Source: Chloroflexota bacterium (GTDB lineage: Bacteria; Chloroflexota; Chloroflexia; JAMDCE01). From it: a stretch of DNA of 14,679 bases. Positions 5,420-12,660 of the stretch are shown here, piece after piece (within the stretch, counting starts at the first letter, position 1; each line of letters opens with the position of its first letter). The DNA is taken from NCBI GenBank assembly GCA_023489135.1, contig JAMDCE010000544.1, positions 1 through 14,679 of the forward strand. Reading direction: 5' to 3'. The notes under the pieces were generated by a model that worked only from the letters and a program-made list of their open reading frames with translations, ran no database searches and was not told where the DNA came from. The translations under genes and the position numbers were made by a program.

Positions 5420-7164
5420 CCGCCTGCTCTCTTCCGCATCTCCTCCTCCAGAAGAACGCGGCGCAGAACCTTACCCACCATGGTCTTGGGCAGCTCGGTC
5501 CGGAATTCCACCAGCTTGGGCGCCTTGTAGCGGGCCAGGCGGGGCTTGCAGAAATCGATGATTTCTTCGGCGGTGGCCGTTTCGCCCTCCTTGAGGACAA
5601 CGTAGGCCTTGACCGTCTCTCCGCGGTACTCGTCGGGAACCCCCGCGACTACTGCCTCCTTGATCTTGGGGTGCTGAAAGAGGACCTCCTCTACGTCGCG
5701 CGGGTAGATATTGTAGCCGCCGGCCAGGATCATGTCCTTCTTGCGATCGATAATGAAAAAGTAGCCGTCTTCGTCCATCTTGGCGATGTCGCCGGTGAAG
5801 AGCCATTCCCCTGGCAGAACATCCCGCGACTCCTCGGGCCTGTTCCAGTAGCCCTTCATCACCTGTGGCCCGCGTATTGCCAGCTCGCCGATGCTACCGA
5901 TAGGCAAAGCGTCGGCTCGGGTGTCCAGGTCCACGATCCGCGCCTCGGTATCGGGGAACGGAAGGCCGATGCTCCCTTCCTTGCGCCGGCCATTGATCGG
6001 AGTGCAGTGTGTCACAGGGGAGGCCTCGGTCAACCCGTAGCCCTCGACTAGCTTGCCACCGGTAAGGCTCTCGAACTTCTGCTGGACCTCCACGGGCAGC
6101 GGGGCGGCGCCGCTGAGGCAAACCCGGATGGACTTGAGGTCGTATCGTCGTACGTCCGGGTGATTGTTTATGGCCACGTACATGGTCGGAACGCCGGGGA
6201 AGATGGTCGGTTTGTGCTTATTGATGGTCTTCAGCACCTCGACCAGATCGAAGCGCGGCAACAGCACCATAGTAGAGGCAAGGCCGACCGCGAAGTTCAT
6301 GCACACGCTCATTCCGTAGACGTGAAAGAAGGGGATCACGCTGAGCACCACTTCTCTGCCTTCCTGCGCGTCGGCGAGCCAGTAGCGAGTCTGCAGGGCG
6401 TTCGCCATCAAGTTGCGGTGGGTGAGCATGGCGCCTTTGGATACCCCTGTCGTTCCCCCCGTGTACTGGAAAAGGGCTGTATCGTCGGCCTTTACTTCGG
6501 CAGGGGCAAGCTGGCCGTCTCGCGAAGGCAACCGGTTGCTCTCGACCAGGCCCTTGAAGGAATACACGTTGCCGTCTCCCTCGTACGAGATGCGGTGGCC
6601 TTCCTTCTCCTCCTTGAACAACGTGAACAGCAGAGCCATTAGCGGAGAGAAATAGTCCTTAATGTTGGTGACGATAATGTTTCTCACCTTGGTCTGAAGG
6701 CGTGTCCTGCTGACGGTCGGGTAGAACTTGGTGAGCGTGACGACGGTTTCCGCGCCGGAATCATTGAACTGGTACACCATCTCGTTTTCGACGTACAGCG
6801 GGTTGGTGGGCACCACTATGGCGCCCGCCGTCAGGGCGCCGTAGTAGGCGATGACCATTTGCGGGCAGTTGGGCAGCAGCAGGGCCACCCTGTCACCTTT
6901 CTTCACGCCCAGTGTTTCCAGGGCGCGGGCGAAGGCGTTCACCTGAGCATACAATTCAGCGTAGGTGAGCCTTCCTCCGAGGAAAGAGGTAGCGATGTTG
7001 TTGGGATACCTTTCGGCGGCGTTTTGAAGCAAGCGCTGCAAGGGGGCGTCGAGGTAATCAATCGTGCGCGGCACGCCGGTCTCGTAGTTGGCAAACCAGG
7101 GGAAGTCGACGACTACGTCTTTGTCTTGGTCTTGGTAGGTCTCTGAGGACTTGGCGGTTGACAT
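5416..7164 (-). CDS. fadD: Long-chain acyl-CoA ligase (AMP-forming)
   Basis: The 582-residue protein is a full-length adenylate-forming enzyme that activates a fatty acid to acyl-AMP and then acyl-CoA. Motifs in order: P-loop YTGGTTGVSKG (234-244) with MLTHRN, GAAPLP (352-357), EGYGLTEASPVTH (374-386), WLFTGD (454-459) with adenylate-binding D459, DRKKDMILAGGYNIYPRDVEE (split: DRKKDMILAGG and NIYPRDVEE, 473-493), and the catalytic Lys in MVGKVLRR (K565). The overall pattern fits FadD rather than acetyl-CoA synthetase, though exact chain length cannot be read. It is cytosolic or membrane-associated, with no signal peptide. The ATG has AGGAGG 6 nt upstream, so it is well translated. It is monocistronic on this strand: it overlaps the convergent SPFH gene by 4 nt and diverges from the DUF2007/flavoprotein unit. 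It could supply acyl-CoA for beta-oxidation or lipid synthesis. Confidence 0.93.
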   Translation of the reverse strand: MSTAKSSETYQDQDKDVVVDFPWFANYETGVPRTIDYLDAPLQRLLQNAAERYPNNIATSFLGGRLTYAELYAQVNAFARALETLGVKKGDRVALLLPNCPQMVIAYYGALTAGAIVVPTNPLYVENEMVYQFNDSGAETVVTLTKFYPTVSRTRLQTKVRNIIVTNIKDYFSPLMALLFTLFKEEKEGHRISYEGDGNVYSFKGLVESNRLPSRDGQLAPAEVKADDTALFQYTGGTTGVSKGAMLTHRNLMANALQTRYWLADAQEGREVVLSVIPFFHVYGMSVCMNFAVGLASTMVLLPRFDLVEVLKTINKHKPTIFPGVPTMYVAINNHPDVRRYDLKSIRVCLSGAAPLPVEVQQKFESLTGGKLVEGYGLTEASPVTHCTPINGRRKEGSIGLPFPDTEARIVDLDTRADALPIGSIGELAIRGPQVMKGYWNRPEESRDVLPGEWLFTGDIAKMDEDGYFFIIDRKKDMILAGGYNIYPRDVEEVLFQHPKIKEAVVAGVPDEYRGETVKAYVVLKEGETATAEEIIDFCKPRLARYKAPKLVEFRTELPKTMVGKVLRRVLLEEEMRKRAGG

Positions 7165-7361
7165 TTCTGCCCTCCTCTGGACACTTACGTTCTAATCGTG
7201 TGATCCTCGTGACCTCTGGGTTGTCCAGCACGCCGGCGTCCCGCAGGTTCTGCCGCGCTCCGAGATGTGATGGCTAGCTATGAGGATCCGCGTCGTGTGA
7301 GCGACTACAAGGTACTTGGTTTAATCGAGTAGCAGAGGGCTTGCAGTTCCCTTTGTGATGG

Positions 7362-7377
7362 GTTCGGACGGCCGAAC
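7362..7377. promoter_or_regulatory. Perfect 6-bp inverted repeat, possible operator
   Basis: GTTCGG-ACGG-CCGAAC is a perfect dyad of 6-bp arms with a 4-bp centre. It lies between the two divergent genes, about 56 bp upstream of the plus-strand -35. Its position suits a regulator-binding site. No regulator gene is adjacent, and a 6-bp dyad can occur by chance in GC-rich DNA. Confidence 0.25.
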
Positions 7378-7432
7378 TATCACCAGTATACGAGTGACTC
7401 GCCCCTCTGTCAACAAGAATTGCACCAAGCTT

Positions 7433-7461
7433 TTGACTCCAGGGTGGTAATGGTTTATCAT
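7433..7461 (+). promoter_or_regulatory. Sigma70-type promoter for DUF2007/flavoprotein operon
   Basis: TTGACT (7433-7438, 5/6 match) and TATCAT (7456-7461, 5/6 match) are separated by exactly 17 bp. Transcription would start near 7468, about 25 nt ahead of the GTG at 7494, with AGGAG at 7481-7485 in between. This is the best complete promoter in the window. Confidence 0.65.
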
Positions 7462-7493
7462 CGTAAGGTGATTTACCGGCAGGAGATGGGATC

Positions 7494-7763
7494 GTGTCGA
7501 AATCGCGGGAAACCGAGAAATTGGTCCACGTCGCTACCGCGCCGAATCCGGTGATAGCCGCCTCGTGGCAGGAGGCCCTGCGCGCGGAGGGCATCGAGTC
7601 GGTGCTCAAGATCGACGATCCATTGGGGGTGGCCTACCAGGTGTCTTCTTTCTATCCTTGCCGTATCTACGTTCTGGCCGGGTACGCCGAACGGGCCAGG
7701 CAACTGCTCGACGAGATGGTGTTCGACGACACGACCGATGAGATGCCAGAGGAAGAAGATTGA
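7494..7763 (+). CDS. Small DUF2007-like protein
   Basis: This 89-residue soluble protein has an alpha/beta pattern like the DUF2007 (putative signal-transducing) family. It opens with the strand LVHVATA, followed by NPVIAASWQEALRAEGIES, where a helix feeds into 'EGI', then a strand ending in RIYVLAGYAERARQLLDEM and a very acidic tail (FDDTTDEMPEEED). DUF2007 domains resemble small ligand- or protein-interaction modules whose role is not established. The start is GTG with AGGAG 8 nt upstream. It is the first gene of a tight plus-strand operon: the favoured start of the next gene lies 1 nt after its stop. It may therefore be an accessory or regulatory partner of the two flavoproteins. Family assignment is moderate, because sequence identity within DUF2007 is low; function is unknown. 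Confidence 0.65.
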   Translation: MSKSRETEKLVHVATAPNPVIAASWQEALRAEGIESVLKIDDPLGVAYQVSSFYPCRIYVLAGYAERARQLLDEMVFDDTTDEMPEEED

Positions 7764-7764
7764 G

Positions 7765-9138
7765 TTGAGGACATCTTCCCTAAAATTACGCGACGGATCA
7801 CGCATCGCCATTCTAGGTGGCGGACCGGCGGGCAGCCTGTTCGCCCATTTTGCCCTGCTGCTCGCCCGCCGGGCGGGCATCGGCCTGGACATCACGATCT
7901 TCGACGGCAAATCGTTCTCGAAGTCCGGGGCGCGCGGCTGTAATATGTGCGCCGGGGTTATCGCCAAATCCTACGCCGATTTCCTCCGGGCCACGGGCAT
8001 CGAGCTTCCTCCCAACGTGGTCCAGCGCACGATTGAAGGCTACTGGTTGGAGACGCCCGTGGGCAGCGTCTACCTGCACCACGAGCTCCAACCGGGAGGG
8101 ATCCTCACCGTTTACCGCGGCAACGGCCCTCGCGGGTCATCCTACCAGGGAAACATCAGTTTCGACGATTACCTCCTCGACGGCGTCAGGGCGCAAGGCG
8201 TGCGGGTGATCCCTTATTACGCCAGCGACGTGCATCTTCCAACCGGCCTCGACGCGCCGGCTCAGGTGCTCTACGGTCAGGGCAAAGAGGTGGAGAGCTT
8301 GCCGGCAGACCTGGTGGTAGGCGCTTTCGGCTTGAACAGCAAGATGGCCCAGCATATGGCCGAAAAGGGTTTCGGTTACCGCCCGCCCGACAGCATCAAG
8401 GCTTTTCAGGCCGAGATTCCTCTGGATCCGGATCATATCCAGGCCAGCTTTGGCAACTCCATATACGTGTACGCCCTGCGCACGCCGGGGGTGAAGTTCT
8501 CCGCCATCACGCCCAAGCACGAATACCTGACCGCAACACTGGTCGGCCCAAATGTAGGCGAAGGCGACATCGTATCGTTGTTGAATAACCCCGTCGTGCG
8601 CAGGCGGCTGCCGCCGGATTGGGAGCTGCCCCGGACGCACTGCCGGTGCCAGCCGAGGGTAGCGGCATCGGCCTCGCGCCAGCCGTACGCCGACCGCCTG
8701 GTAATCATCGGAGACGCCAGTGACTCCCGTCTGTACAAGAACGGGCTGGAATCATCCTTGATTACCGCCAGGGCGGCCGCGGAAGCGGCCCTGGGATTCG
8801 GGATATCGGCCGAGTCTTTTCGCGATCACTACTATCCCGTTTGCCGCGCGATCTCGCGAGATAGCTACTACGGAAAGACCATCTTCTGGGCCCAGGAATT
8901 GATCTTTGCCAATAATTTCAGCATGCGCATGCTCCTCAACGCCGCGCGGATGGAGCAGCAGCGCTACGAGGCGCGCGAACAGCTTATCAACGAGCTGCTC
9001 TGGAATCTCCTTACCGGCAATCGTCCCTACAAAGATATCTTTCTGATGAGCGCGAATCCCCAGGTGCACTTCAGGACCCTCAAGAAGACGGCTCGCAGCC
9101 TTTGGCACAGGATCGGCGGTGAGCAGCCTCGTGGATAG
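7765..9138 (+). CDS. FAD-dependent oxidoreductase, geranylgeranyl-reductase-like (copy 1)
   Basis: The protein of about 457 residues begins with a Rossmann dinucleotide motif, ILGGGPAGS (residues 16-24), and ends its FAD domain with RLVIIGDASDSRLYKNGLESSL, the GD-containing motif that contacts FAD ribityl/phosphate (written in parts: VIIGDAS, NGLESSL). A two-Cys segment GCNMCAGVI follows the first beta-alpha unit where geranylgeranyl reductases carry their conserved Cys. GYWLETPVG and LVVGAFGLNS match the paralogue downstream. Such enzymes reduce isoprenoid or other lipid double bonds or carry out related flavin chemistry; the substrate is unknown. I prefer TTG 7765, which has AGGA 11 nt upstream and sits 1 nt after the previous stop. 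An ATG at 7738 would add nine residues, overlap the previous gene by 26 nt and has no ribosome site. It overlaps the next gene by 20 nt. Confidence 0.82.
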   Translation: MRTSSLKLRDGSRIAILGGGPAGSLFAHFALLLARRAGIGLDITIFDGKSFSKSGARGCNMCAGVIAKSYADFLRATGIELPPNVVQRTIEGYWLETPVGSVYLHHELQPGGILTVYRGNGPRGSSYQGNISFDDYLLDGVRAQGVRVIPYYASDVHLPTGLDAPAQVLYGQGKEVESLPADLVVGAFGLNSKMAQHMAEKGFGYRPPDSIKAFQAEIPLDPDHIQASFGNSIYVYALRTPGVKFSAITPKHEYLTATLVGPNVGEGDIVSLLNNPVVRRRLPPDWELPRTHCRCQPRVAASASRQPYADRLVIIGDASDSRLYKNGLESSLITARAAAEAALGFGISAESFRDHYYPVCRAISRDSYYGKTIFWAQELIFANNFSMRMLLNAARMEQQRYEAREQLINELLWNLLTGNRPYKDIFLMSANPQVHFRTLKKTARSLWHRIGGEQPRG

Positions 9139-10390
9139 TGATCTGGGACCGCTGGAAGGAAAGAAGACGGTAGCGATTATCGGCGGCGGCCCGGCCGGAA
9201 GCAGCTGTGCCATAATGCTGCGACGCATCGCTTCCAGGAACAGGATCCCCTTACGAGTGGTCGTCTTTGAGCCCAAGGATTTCGCCGTGGAGGGGAACAT
9301 CTGCGTCGGCGTCCTGTCCCCACCCTTCCAGAAGCTACTGAGCCAGCTGGATCTGGTTCTTCCGCAGAGCATCATACAGCGCCGAGTCAAAGGGTATATG
9401 CTGCACTCGAAGCGGGAGATCGTCTTCTTGGAGGATAAGCCGAAGGACGGCGAATCGACGCTAGTGACCGACCGCGCCGATCTCGATAGCTTCCTGCTGC
9501 AAAGCGCCAGGACGGCGGGAGCCGCCGTGATGGACGACACGGTGGTGGATTTGAGGCCGGGCCCGGACAAGGTTCTGGTGGTCAGCAGCGGCGGCGGCCG
9601 GGTGCTGGCGGACGTGGTGGTAGGCGCTTTCGGACTGGACAGCGACGCCCTGTCTATCTTCGAAGCGCACGTGCCCGGCTACCGGCGCCCCAGCATCACC
9701 AAGTCGATTCTCACCGAGATCACCGTCGGCGAGAAGGCGGTGAACGAGAGGCTTGACGATACCATTCACGCCCTGCTCATTGACCAGCTGGATCGAGTCG
9801 AGTTCGGCGCGCTGACCCCCAAGCGCGACCACGTCACGGTGAACATCGCCGGAGATAACATCACCGACGACGATCTGGATGCCTTCTTGCGTCTGCCCTG
9901 GAGCAGGAAGCTCCTGGCCGAGGCGACCTTCAAGGAACCGCGCTACTACAACGCCTTCCCCTCCGGCCCGGCCCAAAGCATCTATCGGGACCGGATAGTT
10001 ACCATCGGAAACACCAGCGGCCTTCTAAGACCACTGAAAGGGAAGGGGATCAACACCAGCCTGATCACCGGCATGCTGGCCGCTCAAACTATGATGGAAG
10101 TGGGCATTTCCCAGACCGCGTTCGACGATTTCTACCGGCGCTGCCACGACCTGACCAGCGAGTTCAGTTACGGCATCTTCTTGCGCCGCCTCTACCGCCT
10201 GAGCCAGAAGCTCAACGTGCTGGATGGGGTGCTGGCGCTGTCGCGCCGCGAGCCGCTACTGTACCAGGCTTTCTACGATATGGTTTCGGGAGAGGGCTCT
10301 TACCGCGAGATAATCTGGCGCTCGGCGCGCCCCGCCCTGATCGCCAAGATCATCTTCGCCATTGCCAAGTATCGCCTTCTACGCAGATAG
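9119..10390 (+). CDS. FAD-dependent oxidoreductase, geranylgeranyl-reductase-like (copy 2)
   Basis: This 423-residue paralogue of the preceding protein has IIGGGPAGS at residues 20-28, GNICVGVLSPPF at 59-70 (one Cys where copy 1 has two), IIQRRVKGYML (85-95) and VVVGAFGLDSD. It also has the later FAD motif IVTIGNTSGLLRPLKGKGIN, where Asn replaces the Asp of the usual GD. Shared with copy 1 are the LTPKRDH/ITPKHEY block and the SLITGMLAAQ/SLITARAAAE helix. The C-terminus (PALIAKIIFAIAKYRLLRR) is a basic amphipathic or hydrophobic helix that could attach the enzyme to the membrane, as expected for a lipid reductase. The start is GTG with AGGA 6 nt upstream, inside the end of copy 1, so the genes are translationally coupled. 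It converges on the GT4 gene with a 12-nt overlap. Substrate is unknown; it may act with copy 1 as a heteromeric or sequential pair. Confidence 0.82.
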   Translation: MSSLVDSDLGPLEGKKTVAIIGGGPAGSSCAIMLRRIASRNRIPLRVVVFEPKDFAVEGNICVGVLSPPFQKLLSQLDLVLPQSIIQRRVKGYMLHSKREIVFLEDKPKDGESTLVTDRADLDSFLLQSARTAGAAVMDDTVVDLRPGPDKVLVVSSGGGRVLADVVVGAFGLDSDALSIFEAHVPGYRRPSITKSILTEITVGEKAVNERLDDTIHALLIDQLDRVEFGALTPKRDHVTVNIAGDNITDDDLDAFLRLPWSRKLLAEATFKEPRYYNAFPSGPAQSIYRDRIVTIGNTSGLLRPLKGKGINTSLITGMLAAQTMMEVGISQTAFDDFYRRCHDLTSEFSYGIFLRRLYRLSQKLNVLDGVLALSRREPLLYQAFYDMVSGEGSYREIIWRSARPALIAKIIFAIAKYRLLRR

Positions 10391-11491
10391 CACCCCCCGA
10401 TACACCTCGACCATTCTTTCCACCATCCTCTCCTTGGTGAACTCCCGCTCCACCCGTTCTCTGGCCGCCCGGCCGAGCTGCGTGCGCCATTCGCCGTCTT
10501 CGATCAGCCGGTTGATTGATTCGGATAGGGCCCTGGGATTGGCAGGGGGCACCACCAGGCCGGTCTGCCCGTGAAGGTTGACCCAAGAGGTGCCGGTCCC
10601 AAGCTCGGTGCAGACCACCGGCTTGCCACAGGCCATCGCTTCCAGCTGCACGATTCCGAATGCCTCGCTGCGGTGCGAGGCCGGCAAGACGAACACGTCG
10701 CAGGCGTGGTAAAGGGAGGGCAAATCCTCGTCGCTCACCTCGCCCAGGAACACTACTTTGTCCTGCAGCGCCCGACCACGGACCAGAGCCCGCAGGTCGT
10801 GCTCCATCGGCCCTCGGCCGACCAGCAGCAGCTTGGCAGGTATGTTCGGCATCGCATCCAGGAGGTGTTGCAGTCCCTTGTAGTAGCGCAGCATCCCCAC
10901 GAACAGCAGCAAGGGCGAGCCGTAACGCTGCCGGATCGCCGCCGCCTGAGCAGGGTCCGCCCCTTGAAATCGGTTCAGGTCGATGCCGAAAGGCACCACG
11001 GTGCACTTGTTCGCTACCTCTGTCAGAAAAGGCGAGCTGCGAATGTAATTGGGGGTGGTAGCGATCACGCGATCCGCTTTCCGGAGCACCCGCCACAGCA
11101 ACGGCCGGTACAGCGCCAGCAGGCGCTTCTGGTTGACGACGTCGCTGTGGTAAGTGATCACCGTCTTGCCGCCCCGGCCGAACAGCAGATGCCCGACCTC
11201 GCCGAAAGGATACGGGAAGTGCAGGTGCGTGATGTCGGCCTCCTGGCGCGACGTCTCGTACCACAGCCGAAGGCTCAAAGGGGTGCGAGCCAGAGTTAGC
11301 TCCTGGCCCGTTTTGATGACCTCCACGCCCTGGTGATTCTCGCGGGAGGTCGTCCGTCCAGAATTGGTGACCAGCACCGTGACCTGAAAGTCATCGCGCC
11401 TGGCCAGCTCGGTGCCCAGGAGGCGGATGTGGTTCTCGATGCCCCCTTGAACGGGATAGAAGTTCTTGTATATGTGAAGCACTCGAATCAC
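10379..11491 (-). CDS. GT4-family glycosyltransferase (A)
   Basis: The 370-residue GT-B protein has a Gly-rich N-terminal loop (YPVQGGIENHIRLLG, about 12-26), a middle segment YHSDVV (114-119), the linker VPFGID (166-171) and the C-domain strand LLFVGMLRYYKGLQ with K205. The EX7E nucleotide-sugar motif is at E276-E284 (EAFGIVQLE). It transfers a sugar from an NDP-sugar to a lipid- or polymer-linked acceptor with retention, on the cytoplasmic face; donor and acceptor are unknown. Length is normal for the family. Start and stop overlap the upstream GT4 gene by 4 nt (GTGA: GTG start on the upstream TGA), so the two are translationally coupled. It is the last gene of the minus-strand glycan operon, and its end overlaps the convergent flavoprotein gene by 12 nt. 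Confidence 0.92.
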   Translation of the reverse strand: MIRVLHIYKNFYPVQGGIENHIRLLGTELARRDDFQVTVLVTNSGRTTSRENHQGVEVIKTGQELTLARTPLSLRLWYETSRQEADITHLHFPYPFGEVGHLLFGRGGKTVITYHSDVVNQKRLLALYRPLLWRVLRKADRVIATTPNYIRSSPFLTEVANKCTVVPFGIDLNRFQGADPAQAAAIRQRYGSPLLLFVGMLRYYKGLQHLLDAMPNIPAKLLLVGRGPMEHDLRALVRGRALQDKVVFLGEVSDEDLPSLYHACDVFVLPASHRSEAFGIVQLEAMACGKPVVCTELGTGTSWVNLHGQTGLVVPPANPRALSESINRLIEDGEWRTQLGRAARERVEREFTKERMVERMVEVYRGVLSA

Positions 11492-12654
11492 GCCAGCGCC
11501 TCCCGGTAGACGGCCAGAGTCTGCCCGGCCGTTTTCTCCCAGGTGAACTGGCTGGCCCTCTGGATGCCCCGAGCGCTCAATCTCGCGCGGAGATCTGCAT
11601 CTGAGGCGACCAGCTTAATGGCCCCGGCAATCTCGCCGACCGCGTAGGGATCGAAGAGCAGACCTGCATCGCCTACCACTTCCGTGAGCGACGAACCGCG
11701 GGAGCAAACGACGGGCGTGCCCGAGGCCATGGCTTCCAGCGCCGGCAGGCCGAAGCCTTCCGAAAGGGACGGGAACGCGAACAAATCGGCGAGGTTGTAG
11801 AGCGCCGGCAGATCCTCCTCGGCCACGCCCCCCAGAAACTTCACGTGGTCCAGAACGCCCAGCTTCTCGGCCGTAATCCTGGCCCCCGGGTACCGCTTGT
11901 CCTCTTTCCCCGCGATTACCAGATCGAGATCGATCTCCCGTCGGACGTGCGCCAACGCCTCGATCAGCCGGGACAGGTTCTTGTGCGGCTTGTTGATGCC
12001 GACGTAAAGGGCGAATCGTCGGGGGAGCGAGAGGCGCTCGCGAACCTCGGCTGGTAGGGGCACGGCGGGCCGTGCCCCAGCGTGCCAGGGCACGTCCCGC
12101 CGTGCCCCTACCTCGCGAGGCTGGAAGCGTGAATCCACCGCGTCGTAGATAACGCTGATCTTCTCGGGGTTGGTGCCGAAGTACTCGATCACGCCCTCCT
12201 TGGAGAACTGCGACCCGGTGATTACCTTCTTCGCCGTCCGCAGGGAAAGGCGCATGGCCAGATCGTATAACAACTGGGCCTTCCTGGACGGGGTGTCTTC
12301 AGGAAACAGCTTCATGATCACGTCGTGGACCGAAACCACCGAGCTGGACTTCTGCAAATAGGGCTTGACGTAGTAGGTGGAGTGAAAAACCTCTATCCCC
12401 AACCGGGCCAGCAAGGCTGGAATTCTTATCTGCTCGGCCAGCGAAAAGGTTGGCTCGTCCACCCGTCGCAGCCTTATCTTCCCCAACTTCTCCAGCGCCG
12501 CCAGGTCGTACCGCGAGTTGGCCAGGGCCGGGTTGTAGAGCAGCGTCAATTCCTCGTCGACCAACGGCGCCAGGTTGGCCACCAGATTGTAGGTGACGCG
12601 GGCTATACCGGGGAAGTGATCCTGTATGTATCTGCCGTCGATAGCGATCTTCAA
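11488..12654 (-). CDS. GT4-family glycosyltransferase (B) with repeat-derived insert
   Basis: The 388-residue GT-B protein opens with MKIAIDGRYIQDHFPGIARV, followed by HSTYYVKPYL and SVHDVIMKLFPED, then ISVIYDAVDSRF at the end of the N-domain and FALYVGINKPHKNL (214-227) at the start of the C-domain. The EX7E motif is EGFGLPALE (299-307). Typical members of this subfamily transfer mannose, glucose or similar sugars in O-antigen or exopolysaccharide assembly. Residues 182-200, in the linker between the two domains, are encoded by a 58-bp palindromic repeat and have no counterpart in the usual family sequence. The frame stays open and both domains look intact, so the enzyme may be active. The start is TTG (12652-12654), 6 nt after the GT39 gene's stop, with a weak purine-rich site, suggesting coupling. 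Confidence 0.9.
   Translation of the reverse strand: MKIAIDGRYIQDHFPGIARVTYNLVANLAPLVDEELTLLYNPALANSRYDLAALEKLGKIRLRRVDEPTFSLAEQIRIPALLARLGIEVFHSTYYVKPYLQKSSSVVSVHDVIMKLFPEDTPSRKAQLLYDLAMRLSLRTAKKVITGSQFSKEGVIEYFGTNPEKISVIYDAVDSRFQPREVGARRDVPWHAGARPAVPLPAEVRERLSLPRRFALYVGINKPHKNLSRLIEALAHVRREIDLDLVIAGKEDKRYPGARITAEKLGVLDHVKFLGGVAEEDLPALYNLADLFAFPSLSEGFGLPALEAMASGTPVVCSRGSSLTEVVGDAGLLFDPYAVGEIAGAIKLVASDADLRARLSARGIQRASQFTWEKTAGQTLAVYREALA
12054..12111. repeat. 58-bp palindromic repeat inside GT4 (B) coding sequence
   Basis: Arms 12054-12077 and 12088-12111 are 24 nt each with one mismatch (position 17: C versus A), around a 10-nt centre. The outer 16 nt, GTAGGGGCACGGCGGG, are perfectly inverted. 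The GTAGGGGCACGGC/GCCGTGCCCCTAC form resembles dispersed palindromes normally found between genes. Here it encodes residues 182-200 of the glycosyltransferase without breaking the frame. Confidence 0.8.
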
Positions 12655-12660
12655 GGCCGG

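Larger units (their letters stand above)
7165..7493. other. 329-bp divergent intergenic region
   Basis: This gap separates the divergent acyl-CoA ligase and DUF2007-like genes. It holds the ligase's AGGAGG site (7171-7176), a small perfect inverted repeat (7362-7377), and a strong promoter and ribosome site for the plus-strand unit. I could not find a convincing promoter for the ligase, and I see no credible gene or stable structured RNA here. Confidence 0.6.

Noticed and set aside
7738..7764. ATG 7738 as the start of flavoprotein copy 1
   Set aside because: It has no ribosome site and lies inside the upstream gene. TTG 7765 has AGGA at suitable spacing and directly follows the stop, though the upstream start cannot be fully excluded.
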